In this document: positions 46,146 through 56,384 of the stretch, piece by piece
How positions within the stretch are numbered: position 1 is the first letter of the stretch
Layout: each line of letters starts with the position of its first letter
Origin: Syngnathus acus
Taxonomy: Eukaryota; Chordata; Actinopteri; Syngnathiformes; Syngnathidae
Direction of reading: 5' to 3'
NCBI RefSeq assembly: GCF_901709675.1
Contig: NC_051090.1
Coordinates: 10,859,342-10,923,341, forward strand
DNA: 64,000 nucleotides
Notes under the pieces: model-generated
Told to the model about the DNA's origin: nothing
The model's database searches: none
Seen by the model: the letters and a program-made list of their open reading frames with translations, nothing else
Made by a program: the position numbers and the translations under genes

Positions 46146-48983
46146 ATGTTTGAGAATTCCGTTGCCCAGCAACAGAGTCCGCAGACCACCAGGCAAGGCC
46201 CGCCTTCCACCAGAAGAAGCCCGACATCCCCAAACTCTCACCTGTCCATCGGTGCCTCGGACTCTCCATCGTCCGGAGGCCAGCAGAGGCTGAAAAATGC
46301 CATCAATCTAGGCAAGGCCGTCGGGGCAAAGGTGAGCCTTGCGCAAGCTACAATCAAAAGCCACGTGCTTGACTTCCAAGTGCTCCTTCCATCATTTCAG
46401 ATGAACGACCTGTTGAGGAGGAAGGAATCCAGCCACGTGGGCGACATCGGGGTCACCGAGGTCAACAAGAACGCTGGGGCGGTGTGGTCTTGCATGGACC
46501 AACTCGTTGAAAATTCGCCATACAGGTATGAAGCGATATCCAGGACATTGTTTTGTCCACTAAATGTACTACTGTCAAGTTTATATTGACAGTTTATGGC
46601 AGGGGTCACCAACCTTTCTTAAAGCGAGAGCTACTTCCTGGGTACTGATTAAGGCAAAGGGCTACCAGTTTGACACACGCTTCTGAAATAGCCAATTTGC
46701 TCAATTTAGCTTTCACTATGTGTTATTATTGTCATTTCCAGTTCACATGTAAGTGTGATTTTAACAAGAATAGCAAAAATACAGTCAAACCTCGGTTTTC
46801 GACAACAATCCGTTCCAGAAGGCGGTTCGAGAAGCGAATCGGTCGAATTCCGAATCTATTTTTCCCATTGCAAATAATAGAAAAAAATTTAGTCCGTTCC
46901 AAGACTAAAAAAAAATGTAGAAATTTAGAAAATAATTTTAAAGTCCTGATGTACTTTCCAGAATTTAAGTGGACCTAAGTGTGCAGGGAGTTTAATTTTG
47001 TCCGATCGCGCAACTGCAGCGCACCGCCGAACGCGCAACCGTAGCGTGTCGCCGACCGCGCAACTGCACCGCGCTGGTCGCATTATTGTGACAGAGCCGT
47101 CGCTGAAATTTAGAAAATATTTTTAAAGTCCTAATGTACTTTCCAAAATTTAAGCTTAATTTGGTCCGATTGCGCAACCGCAGCGCGCCGGGCGCTCACT
47201 GTTGCATTGCTTTAAGAGCGTCTTTGTGTTTTAGGATGGCTTTACTGCTCCCACTTGCTTTCTTTGGAGGCATGATTAGGGGTTAATACACTCCTCAAAG
47301 TAACAAAAATACAATAACTACGGAGTCAGTCGGCATCCGGGCCGCGCAGTCAGGTTTTCTCGGGTCCTCCCGGCTCATCTCGCGAGGTTCGACCTCCAAA
47401 TTTTGTTCAACAACCGATTTGTTCGAGAACCGGGACAATCGGAAACCGAGGTTTGACTGTAAAATAAATAGATGCAGCTCACTGACAAGTGCCGCTATTT
47501 GAGCTAATTTTAGAACAGTCCTGCGGGCGACTCATGCGGTCCTCACGGGCGACCTGGTGCCCGCGGGCACCGTGTTGGTGACCCCTGGTTTATGGTGCCC
47601 CCCCTCCCCCCGTTAAAACCAGTGATTTTCCCCAAACAATCTTCTCAACATTTTTTACGGAAGAAGTCAGCAACAACTTTGAACTAAAAGAAATAATAAT
47701 CTCGTCACTGGCCGCTTTCAAAACGAAACTTCCAAAATGACCAAGCAAGCCGAAAGCTTTGACCTGCGGCGAACTTAATTGGCCAAGTAGTTCACCGTCT
47801 TACCTCCTGCTGCTTCAGTAATTTTTAACCAGCAGTCTCCCCGAATGGCTCTAATTAGAATGCTTCAAAGTTTGTCGGTGGTAATATGAACACGAGGCCT
47901 TCCTGTTACACAATGTCACCAATAAGACCTTATTAAAAGAGCCAGTGCGACATCCCTCAGCGCAACTCGTTTTTCCAAAAAAATACAGCAACATTTAAAT
48001 AAGCACGAAAAACAACAAAGGCTTGCCAGTGTTTGCGTTTTGGACAAATGAGAGCGTTCCATTAGCCATCCAAACGTCAGCAGTTGGCTTTGAGCTACTT
48101 GCCATGTTTAAAATAGGCTCGTCGCCTATTTTGTTGTTTGCGGCGGACGATGCCGTTCAGCGGCTTCCTCGCATTTGTATTCAAACAAGGGAGCGGCGAC
48201 GAGGAGCACCTTTGGCTGCACGCCGAGACGTGAGGACGGAATTTAGAATGAGAATGCAGCGTGCCAAGTTCATGTTCGCTAGAGTTCTCAACCCTGATGA
48301 CTTGTCATGTTGATGCATGGACTTTTTTTATTTTATTAATGGATTAATGAGTCCTGAGAGTTAAGACACTCAGTAGTGGCGTTTAAGTGTCCTCTTCTTT
48401 GTTTGGAATGCATCTGCAATGTGGTCTTGTCACAAAGGGGGTGAAAAAAATTCTTGTATTGCCCAAGAAGATGGCACAGACCTCTCAACTAAGAACTTTT
48501 TCCTCTTTCAGCCACTTCCCCTTGGACTCCATCCCTCGGCTTGACCCGCCGCCGCCGTCGGGAAAGAAGCGTCTCCCTCGGGCATTAAAGACCACCCGGG
48601 ACATGATGATTTCCTCGGACCCAGTGGTCTCCTCTCCGGATGCCACGGACGTGTCTTCCCCGATGGCCCTGCCCGAAAAGACGCCCTTCATCACCAAGGA
48701 GGAGGAGGACGCATGGGATGGTGAGCTGGACGCCGGGCCGACGGAAGCGGGCTCTGCAGGTGAGCCAGCGGACGAGACGTCGGAGTTGGCGGGAAGCGGT
48801 GCGACACCAGAAAAAGCCAGCCAAGGGCACGCGGAGGAACGCCAGCTCCTTCCGTCTGTACCAGACCTGATTAACAAGGAGCCTTCTCCTAAAAGCCTGA
48901 GCGAGGAGGCCGACAGCGCCAAAGACGAGCACGCGGGCGCCGAGGACCAAGAGCCACACCCGGATCTGCTGTCCTTTGACTGA
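46146..48983 (+). CDS. C1orf226-like protein (nos1ap-linked), function unknown
   Basis: Exons 46135-46331 (ATG at 46146), 46401-46525 and 48512-48983 give 260 aa from this ATG. It is recognised as the homologue of human C1orf226, the gene next to NOS1AP, by MFEN at the start, [60 protein letters not shown] and the end HPDLLSFD. It is predicted to be cytosolic and mostly disordered, with no membrane segment. The first exon begins at a strong splice acceptor (polypyrimidine tract, CAG at 46132-46134), so an upstream exon must exist. The codons between acceptor and ATG are open, and the phase fits nos1ap exon 9, so the protein could also be made as the C-terminus of a long NOS1AP isoform. The terminal LLSFD fits a clathrin-box consensus. 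Intron 2 carries nested transposons. Confidence 0.88.
46600..47587. mobile_element. hAT-type element hosting a nested pogo-like element
   Basis: The ends CAGGGGTCACCAAC and GTTGGTGACCCCTG are perfect 14-bp inverted repeats, flanked by the 8-bp target duplication GTTTATGG (46592-46599, 47588-47595). Removing the nested element at 46782-47459 leaves about 310 bp of non-coding hAT sequence. It lies in intron 2 of the C1orf226 homologue. Confidence 0.92.
46782..47459. mobile_element. Pogo/Tigger-like element nested in the hAT
   Basis: The inverted repeats CAGTCAAACCTCGGTTTTCG and CGGAAACCGAGGTTTGACTG are flanked by TA on both sides. Inside is a partial duplication (about 46920-46975 versus 47102-47155) and GCGCAACYG-rich sequence. 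The block 47236-47310 is shared with the element at 55250-56112 and encodes, on the minus strand, a [12 protein letters not shown]-type start. Confidence 0.9.
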
Positions 48984-49183
48984 GTCCAAGACGCCAGGGC
49001 GGGCGGGATGATTCTCACCACTCTTTGTAGTCCATCCAGCTCCAGGGTGTCTTGGAAAAGGGAATGCGTGAGTTCACAAGCATTTTTTTTCTACTTTTGA
49101 AACATTTCAAAGCCTTTTCGAGTCCAACTTCCCGGGACTGTTTGCTCTCTGGAAAACGTCAGGACAGTTTTTGTGCATTTCAA

Positions 49184-49189
49184 AATAAA
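49184..49189 (+). promoter_or_regulatory. Polyadenylation signal of the C1orf226 homologue
   Basis: AATAAA lies about 200 bp after the stop codon at 48983. Confidence 0.6.
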
Positions 49190-51177
49190 GGTAAAGGTGA
49201 TCTGTTTTTGAAGGTGATAAATGGACTTCTTAGTGACATATATTTTTACTGATTGGATAATGAAGTCACCACTAACGCAAGACTGAAAGGTGGAAGTGGA
49301 GTGAAAAAGCAGGATGAAGAAATCATGAGAAGAAGAAAAAGCAAATCCGACTTTGATGCTTGTAGTAGCTGTTTGGAGTGTTTTCCACATGATTGCACAA
49401 TAACAAAAATGTGAATTAACCTCAAACTAACATACAAAAGTATTTGTAGTGTTTGTTTCGAGTCCAAAATGGACCAAAATAGAGTGAAGGTATTTCATTG
49501 CGGAGAATTTCAGGCTGAACGTTTTTTTCCATTGCAAAAACGAGCACGGCAGCGGAACGGACTGATGAGAGGAGGGAAATCGATGTCAAGTATAACAACC
49601 GAGCTGATGAGGACTTGTTGTTTTTATTCCCCGGGGGGATGGGGGGGATGGGTGCTACAATGATCATTATACCGAAGGCGGCAGACCAAAGACGTGATTG
49701 TCTTCATCAGTTGTTTTTGTTCTATTTTGTCCGCCTTGGCCGGGTGGGAAAAGAAGGATTTATGTTTTAGCAAAAATTGTCCATGAGAGTGAGTGCTGGA
49801 AAAAAGTATTTGCCCTCTTCTCAAATCTTATTTCTTTGCTTTAGACAGCTCAAACCACTAACTGTATCTTGATTTTTTTTAAATAGCTTCCACATTTTCT
49901 GCACTGTCAATTTGAAATATCCTGCTTTTGAATAAAGGGTTGGGCATGTCAACATTTTTGTAAATCAGATCGTCGATTAATCAACAAAATAATCCACATA
50001 TTCATCCATTTTTTAAATATCCGTTACTTGAAGCCACTTTGTTGCAGATTATCATACTAATGTAAATATCAGAAATGTACACTGTGGAGGGGGGGGGGGG
50101 CGTTTAGAATGTAAAAGCAGCACACTCCATTTTTGCATTTATCTTGTGTAGTCTTCTTGTTTCACATCTTTGGCCCTGGAAAGGTTGAGGCGTCCCAATT
50201 GGGGGACGCCGATTCCAAAGCCCTAAAACTGACAAAGCGAGGTACACAAGTGGCCTCTAAAAGTGAGCGACGATCCCTCCGGGGACTTTTTGACCTCCGA
50301 AGCTAAGAAAAATTCCCAGAAGACACAGAGCCAACTGTTGTTAGGGTCGTGGCCGTCTCAATAAAAGGAATGCGGAGCTGGACACTCTCCTTTCCAGAAA
50401 AGGCACTTTTGTTTCACTCTCTACTCGCAGTCTATTTTCAGCTTGTGTCTTTGTGTCTTTGTCATGCAAGCTGCCCGCATCGCCAAAGGTCTTTGTTCAC
50501 GTCCAAGCCGTAATGTTGTGCTCCCCAGAGGCTCCTTTACGTTTGGAGTTGGTCGGCCGACGTTACAACCTCTTTGGTTTATGGCCCCACTCACAACCTT
50601 CTCTAGTAGCTGCTGGCCTCGTTCAAAACCCAAATACTTCAATCATAAAGTGGCCACCGTGGCTTTTTTTTTTTTATAGTACTCATGATGACGCCAATTT
50701 TTATATGAATGAGCGTGTTTTCTACAGTACATGTGAACTTGTCGTGTCTGAGTCATATGTAGTGTGGTTTGGAAAACCAGCCTTTTTTTTTGTAGTGTTG
50801 AATCTTTTTTTATTTTGTGAGTTGGACATTACATAAAGAATGAAGGAAGCTAATAAATGAATAGAGCTGCTTAAAAACAAAATTACCTTAATGTCCTTTT
50901 TAAATGTTTCTATCAAATCATTTTTGTGGTGTAACAAAAATGCTTAACATTGTTGATTATTTTGGATATTTAAGTTTTACTTCCCAAATGTATCACTCTG
51001 ACTGTAATCTGTATCACATGTGGAAATAGATTTGATTATGAATTTGGTGTGAGTTTGTATCAACTGTCTTTTTCTCAGCTTGGATTGAGGCTTTCGTGAC
51101 GTTATCTGTTATTCTTGATGACTCGCTCACTTCTTCAGAATGCCTTTGTATTTTATTCCGAGCATTGTGCTCTGTTG

Positions 51178-51517
51178 CAGCGATTATCAACCGATGGTCC
51201 GCGGCCCTCTAGTGGTCCTTGGCGGTATTGCAGGTGGTCCGCGCAATTGGAAATGGAAAACAATTGTAACGTTTAAAAATAAAATTGATTTATTATTTAA
51301 ACTTGATTTCTTTTCCAGCTAATTTTGTAAATCAATTAACCATTCAAATTATGTCAAATGTAGCTGAGATTCCCAAAAATAGACATAAGTAAATAGCCCG
51401 TATAGGTCTATCCTCCTTTGGTGCAAAATAAAATATTATTCCGCCAAAGCCGTGGTCTCTGAGTTGCTTCTTGGTTATAATGGTGCGTCCATGGACAAAA
51501 CCAGTTGAAAATCCCTG
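51178..51517. mobile_element. Decayed hAT-like element
   Basis: The ends CAGCGATTATCAACCGATGG and CCAGTTGAAAATCCCTG are an imperfect inverted repeat. The flanks CTCTGTTG and CTCTAATG match at 6 of 8 positions, consistent with an old target duplication. There is no coding sequence. Confidence 0.6.
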
Positions 51518-51905
51518 CTCTAATGTGCTGTAGCACCATCTACATGACCGAGGTGGAACGGTCTCACAAAGCCTTGTTTGCGTATTCTTGCCACTGTTTC
51601 TTGACTTATGTTTGTTGAGTCGGGATACTGCTTAGTGAGGAAGGGAAACCAATGAAAGAAGATTTACCTGCCGGTAATTTCCACATCCAATCAGTATGTT
51701 GATTGCTTCATCATTTTAACGTAATGAATGTATGCGTGACCTGCAAATAAATCAGGACCTTTGCTCAAACGGAATCAGCAAGGTTGGCAGGAAAAACCAA
51801 TCTGATGGAAATCTTTTGCATTTTGTGAAATCGCTTGTTTCCAAGTTTGATATGTTGACCATTATGATTTGGGTTTTGGACATTTTCCACAATAGCTTGT
51901 CCATA

Positions 51906-52032
51906 TCAAAGTCAAAGTCAAAGTCAAAGTCAGCTTTATTGTCAATCCCTTCATATGTCAAGACACACAAAGAAACCGAAATTCCGTTTCCTCCATCCCA
52001 CGGTGACGAGACATACAAGTAGGCGACACAAA
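51906..52032 (-). mobile_element. LINE 3' UTR fragment
   Basis: It matches the 3' end of the LINE at 31985-32936 (shared TATGTCAAGACACACAAAGA and CATCCCACGGTGACRAGACA). Its 3' end is a TTTGAC tandem tail (51906-51930). Only about 125 bp of the element inserted. Confidence 0.85.
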
Positions 52033-53175
52033 ACAAAAACAAGAATGCCCAAACCATATATATATAACAGAAGGCTAGAGAGGGAATGGCTCAAGCAACA
52101 AGGGTTTTGCTCCAGGAACACTTTGGCTACTTAATCTTCCAGTCACGCAAAAGACATGATGAATCTGTTTGGAAGGATTTTATGACCCGGCTAAACAAGT
52201 CAGAAACACCGGCCCTTCCCAGCAAGACGAAAATACTGTAAATACATTCTATTTTGCTACCGTTCCTGACATTTAGGGTGCAGACTGTGGTGATTTATGA
52301 CCGTCGGTAGGCAAAGAGGCAGACAAGCTGTTAACGTGTGTGTTTGTGGCTTTGTGTGTGTGCGCGCGTTTAATAAAAGTCACAGGGGCTTACTGCAAAT
52401 GTGTTTACTTTTTACAGGACGTTAAATGCCGTATTGGATAATAAAAGCTTACTTCTCTTCTGGGAGGATAAACACTAAGGAAAAAATAGGAGCTCGGGGT
52501 TTTGTGAACGTTGTTGTCAACAAACTCATTCAAGCATGCCATCATCATCAATGTTACTATTGACTGCGACAATGAAGGTTACGCGGATCAATTAGAAGTT
52601 GTTCCGCGAGTTGACGTCGCCCCCTGCTGGTCGTGCAATGACGCAGGTTGAGCTGCAGTGACCTTGCTGATATGAAAGGTGAAGCAAGCGGTGTAATGAG
52701 TAATCAGTCGGAAAAATGCATAATATGCTCAGCCAATCAAAAGAAACTTGTCTTGTTGAATATAAGCCTTTCAGTCCCTCGTGCTAAATGTTTTCATTGT
52801 GTTCAGATTTGAAGGCAAGCGTTTAACAAGCGCAGTTCTCTAATCCCATAATTTCTCTGGAGCAGGCAGTGCTTGCGTGTCCGCACTGGTATTGACGCTA
52901 ACCACTAAGCTGTGTAAAACGTCAATACAAACAGCACTTGACATTTGCCACGCCGTGTCTTGCGAAATAAGTGGGGAACGTTCGCTAACATTTCAAGTTT
53001 AATTTGGTCGTTCGCTAATATTTCAAGTTTAATTCGCTCATCAATGTCACGGGCCTTGGCAGGGCTCATTAAATTAACAAACACTTAACAATTCTTAGTT
53101 TCGAGATCATATGAATGCTCGAAATGCCAAACCTTTATGACTGACATGTCACTCAAGTGTCATTATATCAGGACA

Positions 53176-54101
53176 TTACAGCCCTCCAGCTCGGCTGTCG
53201 TCTTCTGTGGCAAAGCTTCTGGCCAGCTCATTGCTTAGTGTGTACTGCTGTTTCCTCCATAAGAAGTGCGTGGGCGGTCCTGACTGAGCCCGCTCGGAAG
53301 CGTAGATAAAGAACGGGCTGAGCTCGATGGCCAGGGATGACCTCACCAGCCCGACACCGCCCACTCGCTCCAAGCAGGGGTGGTAAACTCGTCCACTGGT
53401 TGGGTGCATGTAGAGCGCCTCGGGCTTGAAGTCCACCGTCAGCTTGTCTGCGCCACCACAGAACGACAGCGAGTCCCGGTCACCGGTGGCGTCCTGCAGC
53501 AGCTGCGTAAAGACCACCGGTCGGTCATCGCAACGCAGGAAGTTCCTCTCTCGCCCGCACGGGGACAGGAAGGGGAAGGCGTCCTCGTAGCGTCCGCTCT
53601 GGTTTAAACGGAGGCGACTGAAGAAAAAGACTAGGAACTGTTTGTCTGGTGAGACAAGAAAAGAAATACAAAGCACCATCACATTAAAAACGATCCAAGT
53701 TTTAAGATAGAAATGCGCAAGCAGATATATGTCGACAGCAGACTTGGTTGTTTATATGTTGTACATTTCTAAACAACGTCAGATTCCAGTATCGAAGTCG
53801 CCTCTACCTTTGAAACAGGTGACAAAATTCTTCACTTTGGTGTCATCCAGGAACAACTGCAAAGAAGGTCGCAAGCCAAAATGAAGAACATCTCAAAGAA
53901 CTTTGCATGAGAAACAACCGCCGCAACGGTCACCTGCCCTTGGTGGTCAATGTAGTAGAAGTATTCTCGGATGCGTGGCTCGGGGCTCTGACCCTGCACG
54001 TACGCAGCGGCTGTTGTAAGGCTCTTGTAGCCGGTGGGCGTGCAGCGTAAAGCGGCCACACGCTGGCTGACAAGCACGGCACTTGTCCGAAGAAACAACA
54101 T
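53176..54101 (-). CDS. UPF0598 family protein (C8orf82 homologue)
   Basis: Minus-strand exons 54101-53934, 53856-53808, 53645-53176 (GT-AG) give 228 aa; human C8orf82 is of similar length. Recognised by QGQSPEPRIREYFYYIDHQG, the short middle exon LFLDDTKVKNFVTCFK, and FPFLSPCGRERNFLRCDDRP, which are nearly invariant in the family, plus ERVGGVGLVRSSLAIELSPF. The first 30 residues are rich in Arg, Leu, Val and Ala and lack acidic residues, so mitochondrial import is plausible but unproven. No biochemical function is established for UPF0598 to my knowledge. The gene is divergent from marveld3, with only about 0.7 kb to the marveld3 5' exon. The first ATG of the open frame is used as the start. 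Confidence 0.93.
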
Positions 54102-54835
54102 GAGCTCAACCTCAAAATGTACTTACACGACTAAGAGGAATCCAACGTGAGATTCGGTGTGACCAGCAAAAACATGCAGAAATACTCTCATAAACAAACT
54201 TCAACTTTGACTCATGACGTATCCCGGAAATGTTTATATTTTTGTTTTATGTTGACTACCGCCACCCAACGGTCTAAATTGGTATAGCGCTATCGTGCTG
54301 TAAATTAAATTTGTGCGTAAAATAGTGTAAGAACATCAATGCTGTGTGGTGAATAGACATGGTATCAGATTTTGTAGATTCGTACATAAATGTATCTGAA
54401 CATGAAATACAGTGCTGTCATGTTTTGAGGTTTACATCTGGCGGAAGATTTGTTTCATAGTACAAACGAAACAAACTATTTCCCTTAGGTGGGTGGCTAG
54501 TTTCACGCAGGTGTGACACCATCGCAAGAGCGAAACACAAGTTGCGTCGAAAGTGACGCACAACTTCGCTGACTTTTTTTTTGTCACTCACTCATTCACG
54601 CACACACACGCACACACAGCGAACATATGTTTAAACGCCTAGGACGCTGTGTCGTACGTTAACGGGGTTGCCATATTGAATGTGAAAACCCAACCCCTCC
54701 CCATCCCGTCTCCTCTTCCGGGCAGGGTGGGGCACAGTCCACCTTCCTTCTACCTTACCTGGGCTCGCTTCATACGGGACGCCGTAATGGCGAAATAGTT
54801 TCACTTTTCCTCGCGGACACCAACTTCACAGTGAG
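54102..54835. promoter_or_regulatory. Shared head-to-head promoter region, C8orf82 homologue and marveld3
   Basis: The minus-strand gene starts at 54101. A likely non-coding first exon of the + strand gene ends at a donor near 54830 (TTCACA then GTGAGTTTGG). The stretch 54690-54830 is locally GC/pyrimidine-rich, with no TATA box. An (AC)n tract lies at about 54599-54618. Confidence 0.45.
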
Positions 54836-55249
54836 TTTGGATTTCTGACAAATGCTAAACGCTGAGCCACCCACATTCGATTTGGGACACTGTTGACAGC
54901 TTTGAGTTTCCAGTAATTGATTTTTGGGCAGTGGCGAGTGTTTCCGAGTGGGGCGATTTTCGGTGGAATACTTTTTAAAAACTTTCTAAAAAGTTTTCTT
55001 GTAGCGTAGACGTGAGCCGATTTCGTCTGATGAAAAGTTTTGACGCACCACCACTATTGTTTTAGTGGGGTCTTTACATAAGATCACTTCAGGTGGTCGT
55101 CGCTAGCCTCTCAGTTGTTTGTAGGTAGAGTCAAGAAATGTCGGGGGCGGAGCCAGGTTGCATGGCAAGCACACAGCAGATCAGAGTGGATGCACCTGCT
55201 GTTCCTTTTACAGCTGATAGCTGGCTAGTAGCTCTTCAGATCAGTCATA

Positions 55250-56112
55250 CAGTGGAGCCTCGGTTTTCGACCGCAATCCGTTCCAGAAGGCTGTTCGAGA
55301 AGTGAATCGTTCGAATTCCTAATCATGTTTTCCCATTACAAATAATGGAAAACAATTAATCCGTTCCAAGACAAAAAAAACCACCATATTTTACAACATA
55401 AACTGCGTAAATAAGTGAGGCGGTAATGTATAAATAAATAATATAAATAATAAACTGAATTAATAGCGTAGGCTAGGCTGGGGAATGTATTGCTGTATCT
55501 GTAGCAACTCGCTTGTGTGTTTCATTCTATTAGTAAAATATATCTTTTTAAATTGTGAGGGGGAAAAAAAGCACATCAAAACATTTTTTTTTATTTTTAC
55601 CAATGAAAGACAACATTTTAAAGATCATGTGAAAGAAAACAGCAAAAACGTTTTCTTAATTTCAAAAAACAAAAAAAAACTGCAGAAATTCTAATGGAAG
55701 ATAACATACAGTATACGTACTGTATCAAAGTTCGTGTGGATCGAGCTTATTGTCGATTTTGCCATGCAAAACTCCCGCGCCAACTCTGACACACGCACAC
55801 CGGACTCATATTTTGCAATTAATTATTTTTTAAATTCAACCGTTTTGCGCACTACTTTCCTCTTCTCGCCATGATCAGCTTTACTGCTCCCACTTGCTTC
55901 CTTTGGAGGCATGATTAGAGTTGATGCAATCCTCAGAGTAACGAGAATGTAATAACGAACGGAGTCAGTTGGCATGCAGGTCCTCTTGGTTCATCTCGCG
56001 AGGTTCGACGACCAAAATTTAGTCCGACATCCGAAGCAAAGAAATCTAGAATTCTTTGTTCGAATACCGATTTGTTCGAGAACTGGGACGTTCGAAAACC
56101 AAGGCTCCACTG
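55250..56112 (-). mobile_element. Pogo/Tigger-like element with transposase N-terminal remnant
   Basis: The inverted repeats CAGTGGAGCCTCGGTTTTCG and CGAAAACCAAGGCTCCACTG are flanked by TA (55248-55249, 56113-56114). The length is 863 bp. On the minus strand, the reading frame from about 55912 begins MPPKEASGSSKADHGEKRK, resembling the start of Tigger/pogo transposases, but soon decays. It lies in the first (5' UTR) intron of marveld3 and shares its interior with the element at 46782-47459. Confidence 0.88.
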
Positions 56113-56384
56113 TACTTGCAAGTTTTCTTTCACAAAAGATATACACAGTATGCCATTTTCAAACACAAAAACTGATTTGTCATGTCAAATGAGTTACTCA
56201 GTTATTGGACACAGAAATAACGGACCAAACTAGCCATACTAATTTAGTTACCGCACTATATGCAAGTTAATAATTGACTGTCTCTAAATTATAGTGATTG
56301 CTAAGCAAGAATAAACTCAAGTGAGAGCGGCAACGTTTTTCCTTTCTCTTCAAAGTTTTTTGGTGTCCTTTTCATTTCCCAGCA

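Larger units (their letters stand above)
49190..53175. other. Intergenic region across a probable synteny break
   Basis: No gene recognised in 4 kb. It contains a G-rich tract near 50087-50100, a hAT-like element (51178-51517) and a LINE 3' fragment (about 51906-52032). To the left the gene order is that of human 1q23; to the right it is 8q24/16q22-type. Confidence 0.5.

Noticed and set aside
48485-49021. Minus-strand 178-aa ORF
   Set aside because: Antisense of the last exon of the C1orf226 homologue, which has clear family motifs on the + strand.
53380-53607. + strand ORF across the UPF0598 gene
   Set aside because: Antisense to the conserved third exon of the C8orf82 homologue.
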